A stretch of 64,000 nucleotides of DNA from Athripsodes cinereus (taxonomy: Eukaryota > Arthropoda > Insecta > Trichoptera > Leptoceridae), in assembly GCA_947579605.1 (NCBI GenBank), contig OX388324.1, forward strand, positions 21,211,746 to 21,275,745. The letters are read 5' to 3'. The notes beneath the pieces were generated by a model. It was not told where the DNA came from and ran no database searches. It saw only the letters and a list, made by a program, of their open reading frames with translations. Of the stretch, positions 46,346-56,733 are shown in pieces. A program made the position numbers and the translations under genes. Within the stretch, counting starts at the first letter, position 1; each line of letters starts with the position of its first letter.

Positions 46346-46892
46346 CTCATGCAAAGTTTACTAAACAATCATGTTGTTGGAAATTACCTTTCAAAAATAG
46401 TGGCAATGCTTATTCATTAAAAAAAATGTTAATTGCAAAAGATACGCTTTGAATGATATTAACATTCAGAAATAATAAATCAGTTAATGAATATTCATAT
46501 TTGCAAATAACATCCAAATAAGATATACCTTTCATCACTTGTAACTTGTAATAGATTGTTATAGTACTAATAAGACCATTGTAAGCTGCTAAAGAGGTTA
46601 TCAGAGGTCACAGGATGTTCTCAACAAAGGAATTATTTATTAGTAGGTCCGAATAACATCAATGTGATTATATTATTATTATGATAATATTATTATTATT
46701 GATAGAAAATAATAATAATACATATAATGAAAGGGTTAAAGTTTCCATTGTTTATAGATTTGAAATTATTTTAGGGTCGACCTCCATTACACCCATAGTG
46801 CAAACAATAAGAAATATGACAACAAAATAATAATATGAACTATAATAGTCTTAGATATTTATATATTCTTTTGAATTTTTAAGTTTCTTGGA

Positions 46893-46960
46893 GCTTCTGG
46901 TAAATAATTGGTCTCCCACTTTTTTTCCGTAAGATAACGAGTGTAGGTATTGTAAAAGGT
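46893..46960 (+). repeat. Family A repeat, 5' fragment
   Basis: AATAATTGGTCTCCCACTTT and TTCCGTAAGATAACGAGTGT match the family A 5' half. Confidence 0.55.
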
Positions 46961-46972
46961 AAGTGTTGGAAA

Positions 46973-47236
46973 AATTATGACGACCAGTGTGGCGCGGAGG
47001 TTAACGCACTTGCCTTTGAGTCACGAGGTCCCGGGTTCGATTCCCGACCAGGGCAAAATGAAGAATGACATTTTTCAAATTGTCCTGGGTCTGGGTGTTA
47101 GTTCAGTGCATTGTAGGTATATATGTATGTGTATCGTCGTGTTAGTACCCATAATACAAGATTCATATCTTGGTTTGGGACTAGCTCGTTCTATGTGAAT
47201 TGTCTATACATGTTATGTTGTTATGTTATGTTATAT
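46973..47236 (+). mobile_element. tRNA-derived SINE (SINE2, copy 1), full length
   Basis: Head GACCAGTGTGGCGCGGAGGT with a box A-like part, then GAGGTCCCGGGTTCGATTCC, a perfect box B. The body has AAATTGTCCTGGGTCTGGGT, GTTAGTACCCATAATAC and GACTAGCTCGTTCTATGTGA. The end is a (GTTAT)n tail. The tRNA-like head joined to an unrelated body and a simple tail is the SINE design; it is not a tRNA gene, since no clean acceptor stem closes it. Confidence 0.85.
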
Positions 47237-47280
47237 TTATATTTAATTTTACATCTGAAATTCAGGGATGATGACCTATG

Positions 47281-47633
47281 AAGTATTTATTATTTTATCA
47301 TTCATATCTCATTTATTTAACAAAATAACATAAGAATCTATACTTTGAATACAACATAAAATTAATTTTAAAATTTCAAATATAACATCCAATAATAATA
47401 ACAATAAAATATTAAAAAAAAATATATTCAAAATGCAGAACCTCAACATTATTCGAGTTGACTATCATATTGTCCTATCAAAATAGAACAATCATAGGAG
47501 ATCACTATCAGAGCTACAGGGACAAAAACCTTCTAATTATCCTGGTGGATGATAGAAGAACAGCCTTCTGCATGCTATATTTGAGCCTGTCATCTATTCC
47601 CAGTTTTCTGAGATTGCTTGACAGACTCTAAGT
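47281..47633 (-). pseudogene. RT tail and 3' end of non-LTR element L6, minus copy
   Basis: The frame 47627-47514 differs from the plus copy at two of 37 residues (LGIDD for LGEDD, RIIRR for RIVRR). The 3' part matches through AAATAAATGAGATATGAATG. The two copies form ~350-bp inverted repeats about 0.9 kb apart, with a family A fragment and SINE2 between them. Confidence 0.6.
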
Positions 47634-49545
47634 TGACATATTGCGATTTTTTAAAGAAGTTATTAATTTTCTGACGGGAAGCTTTCTATTTATTCAACAA
47701 TTGACTTATATACACTGTGAGAAGGACTAAAGGTAGTCCCAAAAAGGTCTCTCACTTCAGAGGTCCCTGGAGTTAGGTGTAGGGTCAAAACGGTCCGTAT
47801 GCGAACTTTTCACTCTTTTGACTATAAAACGGTATATAATTGCTTAAAAACTGCAATATTTTCATCATAAAGCGATAACTTTTGAGGAAAAAATTACATA
47901 ACATATAAACACATTAATTGATAAATAAATATAGCACATTACGAGCGAGTATTGGGTACTAAAGCATCAGCATGTATTTGTTTCCATTCACCACAAAGTT
48001 AATTACTTTCCAAATAATAATTTATTCCAGACATTCTCCCACCCTCACCCTGTGACCTTTATTATTCTGTTCCCTACTATACCACCCTATTTCCGATAAT
48101 TTATATCTTCTATCTGTGTATCCTTATGTATAATTTACAATTATCTGCTCTGGGATGACCCATATCTTAAACTTTTGAAACTACTTCGGATTATAATTAT
48201 CGACTGCACAAATTATTCACCACCTCTGTTTCATATTTTTTTACACATGTCGTTTTTGGGTTGTTTTTATTATTATTATTATTTTTATATTGGACAACAT
48301 TAAAGTGTCATTTACGTGCCAAAGTATCTCAAGGACATTGTACAATTTATCAATTCCAGGACATTATATCCACATCATATTATAAATATAAATAAATTAA
48401 TGGATTAAATGAAAATCTCGGATATACTAAGGTATCCACATGAGAAGTTCCATATAATATTGAGTTACATTAAATATTTTGGATTCAATATGTATCCAAG
48501 TCAAAAATGTAAAACAGGATACAATGTTTAATAGTTATTAGTAAAATAAAAAGTTTAAAGGTCCCTTCTGGATGTCTTAAGATCCGCAGCTTGCCTAAGC
48601 TCAAAAGGTAGGTAATCTGTGTTTCTATCACCCATCTTTTTTCATTTGAAAGACCGATGGACCGATCTATTCCTTGATCCCAAGTCTCTGTATTACGATT
48701 CTGACTGTCCATTAGCCAATTATTGTCTTGTACAAGAAGGACAAATTATTTCAAGAAGTATGGATGAAATAGGAGTTCCGCTCTTAAGATATTTTAAAAG
48801 AAAGTATTGCAAATATGGCTACATTAAAGAAACTGGCTTCTGTATATTTTATTTTGCAGTGTAATCTACGACGTCGACAACTTTCGTTCGGCATCTGATA
48901 TCTTGTACTGTATATTATTATGAATTATCATTGAATAAAAATATATACCAAAAAAAATATGTAAGTAATTTATTTCTTAGAATATCATAAATCACCAAGA
49001 AGATAATTTATAAGCTAAGGGTAAAACAATTACTTTTGTTCACAGCAAAAAGCGAAGATAAACTTTCATCAAATAGTTGGGCAAATATATCACACATTAT
49101 AAAAACCCATAATAAAGGACTAGTTCTCCAAATTGGAGGTTTTATTTTATTTTTAAAGTAAACGAGAGAACATAATTGTTTGGTATACATGCATCTCTTT
49201 AAATAATTATTCCGTTTTATTAACACTACTTGTAGAATTTCTCACAATATTCCAAGACTTTGTTTTTGGTGCAGTCAGCCGAAAATAAATTCTTAAACAT
49301 TTCATTGATCTTATTTATACACAGAATATATGAGTATGTTTAGCCAACCGACTTATAAATTTGTAATTTCTTCCAAACAACTAGTGCTGTCTTAAAACTG
49401 TCAAAATTGTGTATCATCGATCCCTGAGAGATGAAAACTTCACAACCTAAAAGAATATTGATCCTGGCACCATGACGATGTGATAAGAAATTAAAAAGAA
49501 ATAAAATATATTATAGTAGTTTCATTTGCTACTTCATTAATTTCC
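47634..49545. other. No gene recognised
   Basis: AT-rich. An 81-codon frame at 48619 ends near a TTTTGCAG that could be a splice acceptor, but I see no family and no partner site. Confidence 0.4.
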
Positions 49546-49581
49546 GAGCCGACTTTTGAAAGCTTCCGCTCTCATCGTCAG
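49546..49581 (-). ncRNA. Hammerhead-ribozyme-like motif 4 (core mutated)
   Basis: Minus strand: CTGACGA, stem II GAGAGC/GCTTTC with a GGAA loop, then AAAA where GAAA is expected, AGTCGGCT stem III and C. Stem I pairs ATTTGC with GGAAAT with one mismatch. The change of the first core G to A should abolish cleavage, so this looks like a dead relative of motifs 1-3. Confidence 0.45.
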
Positions 49582-50086
49582 GCAAATGTAAAGTGAAACA
49601 GAACAATAAAAACGCTAACTTTTCAATGAGAGAAAAGCTTTTATTTGGCAAAGTTTATGTGTATCTGTCGCATACCTACCATTTGCCCAAGCTTTCAAAA
49701 ACCGTTTCCCAAATCAATAAAGTCACCAGAGGAATTACAAAATATTTTGTTTCATTTTATAATAAATTTATTATTATTATAATAATTGACCACGGACTGT
49801 TGGTCTTTAAATTAAGCTTTTAAATGATGTAAGTTAATTTTAATAGACAAAGTACTACGTAGGAAATTAGTCAATTTGAAAAAAGCGATAAATTATTAAG
49901 AAGGAAAAACACTGTTTTATACTTGAAATGTCGCACGTACATACTCGTCGCATGTTACACCAGAATAAGAAGAAGAGGCAAAAATAATAATATTACGATA
50001 AGTAAGTATCAAAAACAAAAACAGCAAGTCACTTACTTAAGGAAGAATAACAGACATGCATAAGTATCTTAGTGAGAACATACATA
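49582..50086. other. No gene recognised
   Basis: A 76-codon frame at 49593 has no recognisable motif. Confidence 0.4.
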
Positions 50087-50094
50087 CATAAAAG

Positions 50095-50578
50095 TAGTGA
50101 TGTGAGAAGAGAAAATTCTCCAAAGAAATTTCTCGAGAACGAGAAATTTTTCCGAGAATTTCTCCTCTGATGGAAGAGAAATTTCTCTCCATAATTTTTC
50201 TAAGTGGTATTATGACCTTTCGCCCAGTAGGTATACTTCGCAGCCAACCTGATTGATCCTTGTGGGGCTGATTTAGGCCCAAATCAGAGGTTATTAACAC
50301 TTTTTTCCATGTACATACCTGCAATTTTTTTTTTAACTTAAATATGTGCATGTGGGGTGTCAAACATCAAGATTTTTCATAATAATTATTTGTTTCCATA
50401 ATAAATTGTAGCCATATTGGTATTAAATTGTCTCAACATTTGTACATTGTAATTGATTGATTGAATAAAGTAGGTACTTATTTATTATTATTATACTGTT
50501 AAATAAAAAATAAAAAAAATTCTCCGAAAATTCTTTACTTCAAATTAATAATTATTTCTTGAGAATTCCACAACACTA
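50095..50578. mobile_element. Non-autonomous hAT-type transposon
   Basis: The ends read TAGTGATGTGAGAAGAGAAA and, from the right on the minus strand, TAGTGTTGTGGAATTCTCAA. GAGAATTTCTC-type words cluster inside both ends. The flanks CATAAAAG (50087-50094) and CATACAAG (50579-50586) match at seven of eight bases, the expected 8-bp duplication. A 108-codon minus-strand frame crosses the element without any motif. No transposase. Confidence 0.8.
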
Positions 50579-50590
50579 CATACAAGATAT

Positions 50591-51152
50591 CGTCGCTGTG
50601 AAATCAAACCGTTATATCTGCAAAAATTGTGTTTTTGAGTTATTGGTGTCAAAAAAAAAAAAAATTCCGTCTTTTTTTATGTCAAACCGGCATATCGTAT
50701 AGTTGAATAAAAATCTTTCAAATGGCATTGGGCCGGTATGCATCTACGTGGAAATAGCTATTTTGTTTAAAAGAAGACAGATCTATTGCGCAATACGCCG
50801 GTCGCTCCAAAACTTTCAAGGAGGAAAGACTTCCATCATGTAAGTCAAATTGAATTATCTCACAATACACAGGCTCCAAAATACGAAGCCACTGTGACAT
50901 AAACGCCAATATTATACCGATTTTTAAGTCATACTGGTATATCTGCATATTTCTCGTTATTTAAGCAATTCCTAATTTATTTGCAACTACTACTTCAATA
51001 AGCGGTAGTCATCTAAATTTTGTTCACGCATAAAGTGGCATTGAGGTGAACCAAATGGACGTTAATTGGAAAATATCACATGCGAAAACTTTAAAATGCT
51101 CTGGTGAAAAATATGCATTTTGCAGATATACCGGTTTGATTTCACAGCGACG
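50591..51152. mobile_element. Non-autonomous inverted-repeat DNA transposon
   Basis: The ends are inverted copies over ~35 bp: CGTCGCTGTGAAATCAAACC, then G(T/G)TATATCTGCAAAA. ATAT flanks both sides (50587-50590 and 51153-51156), possibly a 4-bp duplication. Variants of CCGGTATATCTGCA recur at least five times inside. No coding region is recognisable. Confidence 0.82.
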
Positions 51153-51325
51153 ATATAGCAGTTAAGTTAGTATGTTTGTAGTTACTAAGATAAGAAGTTT
51201 TTGTATTTTATAAATATACCGAGTTGTCTTGTACTCTTGTACATTGCTTCGTGCAATAATAAATCTCAACAAGTAGAGAATATTCATATAAATATTTTGG
51301 ACTATTCGTAAATATGGGTGTATAT

Positions 51326-53704
51326 TAGGGTGGAACGAAATTTTTTTTTCACGAATTTTAATTTGTATTAGTTGCATTTAGTTGCCTTTTGCCATCAATT
51401 GCCTGCATTAAAAATATAAATATTATCAGACAACGGTAAGAGCCCCCGCCAAGACATCGAATATTTACAAAAAGGACAATTTAGGGGCTATTTGCGCGGC
51501 CTACAAAGTAATACAGAACTTATTAAAATGGGTTTATTTTATTCAAAAACATATTCAAATATAGTAAACTAGCTGTTGCAATCAAATATTTCATCATTTT
51601 AATATACTTTGGCACTGCAACAGTTGAGCGAAATGCGGGACAAAGCGGGGGGCAGCACGCTCCGATCTACGAATTTGCAGTGTTTTGTTTCAACTAGTGT
51701 CGATAATATTGTCTCAAGGTGGAAGGTCGTCAATTATTTTCACCAGTAGGTACTAGTTGATGTACGTTTTTTAAGTGTAGGTATACATATGCCTTCTACG
51801 AGACAAAAGTTAAAATGTCTGATATTTGGTGAAAGTGCAGAGTTGAAGGAGAATATCCTACCTACGTATGAGAATGTGATGAAATTCTTTGAATAGGTTC
51901 GACAAGACTTAAAAATAAAGAATAACACAACAAAAGAACCTACATTTTTGGAAATTGCCGAAACAGTTGGAACAAAAATTGAAGAATTGTGGATAAATAA
52001 TCTTCTATTTCAATTGTTAGTGTTACACACAAACGAGTTTTACATTTACTTAAAAAATATCACTCAAAATGCTTTAGTTTGAAAAGTCTTTGAAGAAACT
52101 TAAGGAATGAAAGGTAGAAGAATTCAGAGTACAAAGTAAAAAACTTTTTGACATAGCTGCATGTAAATGTTAAGAATTTGTAAACTGTAATTGTTTGAGA
52201 GAAAAAAAAGTACCAAAAGAGTAACAAATATTTTTAGAGGACCAACGCACTAACAGACTAATGGTTTTAGGAAGAACGGATTTTATCCAGAGTAAAAAAT
52301 TGCTATTTTTCTACTTCTGACGCCGACTCTGAGGCTAAGTCGGCTAACGTCGTGGGCAGTATGAAACTCAGAAGAATAAGACAGAAAGTTTACGAGAAAA
52401 TTTTAACATAAGAAAGAGAAACAGAAATTCATGCCTTATATTTCGATGGATGGAAAAACCAGACCGCTAAAACTGTTTTAAAAGGATCGAAAAGATTTAG
52501 AGTGATTGTACCAGAGGAACATGTTTCGATTATTAAAGAACCAGGTTCTGTTTATGTTGGGTATGTGTTTCCAACAGCGGGCAGTGCAAGAAGTATTAAT
52601 AGAGCTATCCACGGCTTTTTGACGACTGAAAATATATCACCAGAGAGTATAATGGCTGTTGGATGTGATGGAACAACCACAAACACAGGAAAATTGGGAG
52701 GCGTGATTGTTCTTTTGGAAAATAGACTATCTGGACCATTGCATTTGATAATTTGCCTCTTACACGCGCTTACACTTACACGCCAATGAGTTGCTATTGA
52801 GGCGTTTGTTTTCCTATTTGGATGGCCCTACTGCAGGATCTAAATCATTTGCAGGTCAAATTGGTAAAGCATTAAAGATGGTTCAAAACATTTATGGAAG
52901 CTAAATAACAGCACTGGATATTTGTCGAACGAATTGGACCATGTTTAAATTCGGAACAGTTACTTTGCTCATGAGTACGATAACAGATTAGAGAACTAGC
53001 TGCAAGACGCATTTTAAAAGCTCGTCAAGTGAAAAAAAAATCTGTTTCGCGCATGTTTGAGGTGCCAAAAAGATATTTAATGCATGTTCTTACATATACT
53101 TGATAAACTGGCAACAAAATAATATATACAAAACCTCAATACTGATGAGTATTTTCGATAAGCAGTTACAACATCTAATTGAAAATGGAGGAGATACAGT
53201 TTTGGAGATAATGAGACTGCCTTGCCACACCCGAGCTGTGGAAATATCAGTTAAAGATGTGATAGAAGCAGCTCTTAGTGTATGCGATAAGACAAGAAGA
53301 GAGGGATTCGTAAATTCTAAATTAGCATCTCGAAAGCTCATGCCAAAGTTTGAGACGAAAAAGGATTTTTGTTAAAAAATGACGTTATTCATACCGACAC
53401 AACTTTCTGAAACTGTGTTTATTTTTGAAATAAATGATTCTATTTACTAAAATATACTTTTATCTTATCATTTATATGCAAAACATATTGTATTTATCTA
53501 ATATTTGTTAATAGGGTGTACTAAAAAAGCGTCTGTAAAAACTTAAAAAATGAAATCTTAAGTCTATGGCGGGACCTCTTACTGTTGAGCTAGAACTTCC
53601 AAATTAATGGGTGTTATTTACAATCACATAAGGCAACTTTTGCCTGGTATTCCAATTCGACATTCGAAAAAAAAAATTTTTTCATACAAAAGTGTTCCAC
53701 CCTA
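51326..53704. mobile_element. DNA transposon with TAGGGTGGAAC ends
   Basis: The ends read TAGGGTGGAACGAAA and, from the right, TAGGGTGGAACACTTTT. The resemblance continues inward for >100 bp, e.g. ACGGTAAGAGCCCCCGCCAA (51433) against an inverted AGTAAGAGGTCCCGCCATAG (53565-53585). TA at the outermost bases may be a 2-bp duplication (element 51328-53702) or part of the repeat. The interior holds a decayed transposase on the plus strand. Confidence 0.85.
51791..53375 (+). pseudogene. Decayed DDE-type transposase with zinc-binding N-terminus
   Basis: Protein-like segments follow in order through several frames: MPSTRQKLKCLIFGESAE; KEPTFLEIAETVGTKIEELW; KKLFDIAACKC, NCNCLREKKVPKE and FLEDQRTNRLMVLG; ALYFDGWKNQTA (first Asp, codon 52445); FRVIVPEEHVSIIKEPGSVY; MAVGCDGTTTNTGKLGGV (second Asp, codon 52667); ICLLHA (a CxxH motif); LDGPTAGSKSFAGQIGKALK; LPCHTRAVEISVKDV (probable Glu) and NSKLASRKLMPKFETK at the end. 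I know this layout from a family of uncharacterised invertebrate and fish proteins. The D-D-E spacing with CxxH between resembles hAT-like folds, but I will not name a superfamily. At least eight stops and several frameshifts make it inactive. It lies well inside the TAGGGTGGAAC ends and is the element's own gene. Confidence 0.75.
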
Positions 53705-53825
53705 GTGTTTATATTTTTAAAATATATTATTTAGTTATAGTAACTATGTACTACACCATATATTTTTTTATAAACACTACCGGTTTCAAGGCTAAGATAC
53801 GTCATTGTCACGAATGTCAAACTAA

Positions 53826-54343
53826 CAGAAAATAAAAATAAGTTTAAAGTGTGCTATTTCACAGAGAAGTTTGCTATTTCACACAGAAAATAAAAATAAG
53901 TTTAAAGTGTGCTATTTCACAGAGAAGTTTGCTATTTCACACAGAAAATAAAAATAAGTTTAAAGTGTGCTATTTCCCAGATAAGTTTGCTATTTCACAC
54001 AGAAAATAAAAATAAGTTTAAAGTGTGCTATTTCACAGAAAAGTTTACTATTTCACACAGAAAATAAAAATAAGTTTAAAGTGTGCTATTTCACAGAAAA
54101 TAAAAACAAGTTTAAAGTGTGCTATTTCACAGAAAAGTTTGCTATTTCACACAGAAAATAAAAATAAGTTTAAAGTGTGTTATTTCACAGAGAAGTTTGC
54201 TATTTCACACAGAAAATAAAAATAAGTTTAAAGTGTGCTATTTCACAGAAAAGTTTGCTATTTCACACAGAAAATAAAAATAAGTTTAAAGTGTGCTATT
54301 TCACAGAAAATAAAAACAAGTTTAAAGTGTGCTATTTGACGGA
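53826..54343 (+). repeat. 58-bp tandem repeat, ~9 units, some shortened
   Basis: AGAAAATAAAAATAAGTTTA, AAGTGTGCTATTTCACAGAG and AAGTTTGCTATTTCACAC repeat in order. Two units (near 54060 and 54300) have lost the second CTATTTCAC half. The array ends at GCTATTTGACGG against a family A copy. Confidence 0.93.
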
Positions 54344-54540
54344 ATAAACCACAAGTGGGGTATTTAATAAACATGCATACCGTCCTCTATATGCCAATAA
54401 ACTTCAAGATGAGTGGCAAACCTTATCGCTGCACTTAAAATGAAATATCTTTAATTTTTCGAACACCTGCCTTTTACAGTAAACTCTAAAACTTGCGGAA
54501 AAGAGTGGGAGACTAATTCTTTATCAGGTGTTCCAGGACA
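54344..54540 (-). repeat. Family A repeat abutting the 58-bp array
   Basis: Plus-strand reading: ATAAACCACAAGTGGGGTAT, TTCAAGATGAGTGGCAAACC, ATTTTTCGAACACCTGCCTT, AGTGGGAGACTAATTCTTTA. The TAG tail position is occupied by the array. Confidence 0.78.
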
Positions 54541-54927
54541 CAGAAACAACATTTTAAAATAGCAATTCATAAAAAATAAAACATTCTCTTGCAGTTTTTT
54601 GTAAACTAAATGATTATTCATTTATCTAAGCCGGGTTTAAGACTGTTATAATAATAAAATGATTATTATGGTGGAACATGGAACAGTGTAGGTATATATG
54701 TAATATATTATTATGTACTTAAAGCAGTAGTTGAGATAACCTCCTCTTGGTCATAGTGCTCATCCATCCCAACCAGAACAGAGTTGGAACTGTTCCAGAA
54801 GTTTTTATACATAATTCTATATTCAAAATACTAGGAATAAAACAAGGTGCATTCACAAAGTTTTCGGAAGTTTATATTTTATTTAAATTTCCTCAAGTAC
54901 TTTTTTAACGTGGTTATGAAAGATTTT

Positions 54928-54975
54928 TTTTTATTCTTTTTCCACATCATCATTCACATAACAAAATCAATAAAT
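54928..54975 (+). repeat. Short dispersed repeat (family D), copy 2
   Basis: TTCTTTTTCCACATCATCAT and CACATAACAAAATCAATAA parallel 4770-4815. Confidence 0.5.
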
Positions 54976-55263
54976 CAGTTAACATATGGAAAAATGTGAT
55001 GATAATATCATATTAACGTTATTTTTATTGGTGTTTAGTTTTAATGTGACGTTGTTAGATGGAAGATATCAATCTAACCACGTCACATTTACACCAAAGA
55101 CAAATAAAAATAATAAAAATAAAAACACAAGTATTACCTAATACGAAAAATCTCTACATAAATCAAAATGAGAAAAAATCTACATTCCACAAACCTAACA
55201 CTCCAAAGGGACTGGGAACTATAGTAAATATAGGAAAGGGTTCGGGGACAACACGTTCAAATA

Positions 55264-55607
55264 CCCTAGGAACTTATTGCATTTAGCAATCGACTACAAA
55301 CGAATTTTTCGACAATGTACATATTATAAAAATATGCCAATGGCTTGATTACGTGGACCAAATTCTTAAGGACGGACGCGTGCTGGGTAAGAGAAATCGG
55401 CGTGCATGTATGAGAAACTGGATGAATGTAGAGGAAGCGAAAGAAGTATGTAAGGATAGATCTATATGGCATTCCGTTCTCTCTGCCTACCCCTCCTGGC
55501 ACATGGCGTGAGGGTATAGTATAGTAGTATAGTACATATTATAATGTTATGGTTTTTTGTCGAAAAGTTCGTTTGTAGTCGATCGCCAAATGCAATTTGT
55601 CTAGGTA
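55264..55607. mobile_element. Inverted-repeat element enclosing an RT tail
   Basis: Arms of ~60 bp: CTTATTGCATTTAGCAATCG, ACTACAAACGAATTTTTCGA on the left, mirrored by TCGAAAAGTTCGTTTGTAGT, CGATCGCCAAATGCAATTTG on the right. CCTAG marks both outer ends. The ~200-bp centre is the 3' end of a non-LTR element (L8). Either L8 inserted into a MITE or the MITE was always non-coding around it. Confidence 0.75.
55395..55512 (+). pseudogene. RT C-terminal tail of non-LTR element L8
   Basis: The frame reads MRNWMNVEEAKEVCKDRSIW and HSVLSAYPSWHMA to a stop. MNVxEAKxxCKDRxxWxSVLSAYP is a C-terminal pattern of insect non-LTR RTs. Only the end is kept. A TATAGTATAGTAGTATAG tail follows. Second copy: 33515-33625. 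Confidence 0.65.
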
Positions 55608-56729
55608 CCGAGTCTCGTAGTTAAGTGTTATTTGATGAAAACATCCTGGATTCAGGGGGGGGAGGGGATATTCTTAAATTGGATTTTGTCAAGTGTTTTC
55701 ATATACTTAGTATTTAAAAAAAGATATTATCAAAATAATGCTTTATTAAACAAACTTATGTTTCACCAGTATGAATAAAATTATCTTACAAAAATGTATA
55801 GAAAAACGACATGTACTTACTGAATACCTTCAGATTTGATTGAAGACAGTTTATTATCAAGATGTAGATGGCGCATTTGTAGATTATTAATTTTGATTTC
55901 TTTTTGGTATTTAGATATCTTTAAAAGTTGCTCTCACAAATCCAAAAGCTTTCTGAACGTCCTCCTTAATAACAGATAGAGGAGGCGTTACTAAATAAGT
56001 CTGTTTTTTATGTTAATATATTATTATCATGTGCTTGTATATATATGCACAGTCATAATCTATAAATATTGCTAAATCATGCCAAATCCTGTATACGGTT
56101 CATTGTAAAAATGTACTCAGTCCAGAAAATAATAAATTGTTTGTTAATTTTGGAAGTGATTCATTGGATAGGTTTAGTATTTCTAATAATAAACTTTCGT
56201 TGTCACAGAATAGAATGAGATATTTAGATAAAAAACAAATTGAGAGTCCTTCAAAATTTTGTTTAGTGACATTAATATATATTATATCGTCGCTTAAATG
56301 GAAAAGTGACATATTTCAAAAATATCAAATTTTACAGTAGGCGCATTTAAAGTTTTTTATTTTTTTAAACAATTTTTTTCTATGTTTTGATATTAGCATG
56401 ATATGAATGTAATGAATCATTTTAAAGGTATTTAAATGCTTGACAAGATGGTGTATTCATTTTAAGAATTTTTGAAAATTTAGGTATTTATAGCATGAAG
56501 TGTCATTTTTCTATATAAATAAAACATATTTTGATACGGATTTTCTAAGAAAATAAACACACAATTTTATTATTATGTAGAAAAACAAGTTTTATTTACG
56601 TAGATTGTCTTTATAAATTAAGGAATCAAAAAAGTAAGTATTTATGAAATAACAAGTATCAAAAAACGTTTACCTCAAATATGTACACCAAGGACTTATT
56701 GAATAAAAACAATATCAATGAAATCAAAC
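55608..56729. other. No gene recognised
   Basis: AT-rich, with a G-run (GGGGGGGGAGGGG) at 55657. The two opposed frames at 56100-56340 show no motif. Confidence 0.45.
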
Positions 56730-56733
56730 TTAA

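Noticed and set aside
46973..47060. tRNA gene
   Set aside because: Boxes A and B are present, but the acceptor stem does not close and the unit continues into a SINE body with a simple tail; a second copy of the body lies at 36018-36340.
48619..48864. 81-codon frame ending near a possible splice acceptor
   Set aside because: No recognisable family, no paired splice site or coding neighbour.
53826..54343. CRISPR-like array or coding repeat
   Set aside because: Units are head to tail with no unique spacers, and the host is a eukaryote; the 64-codon frame inside is repeat periodicity.
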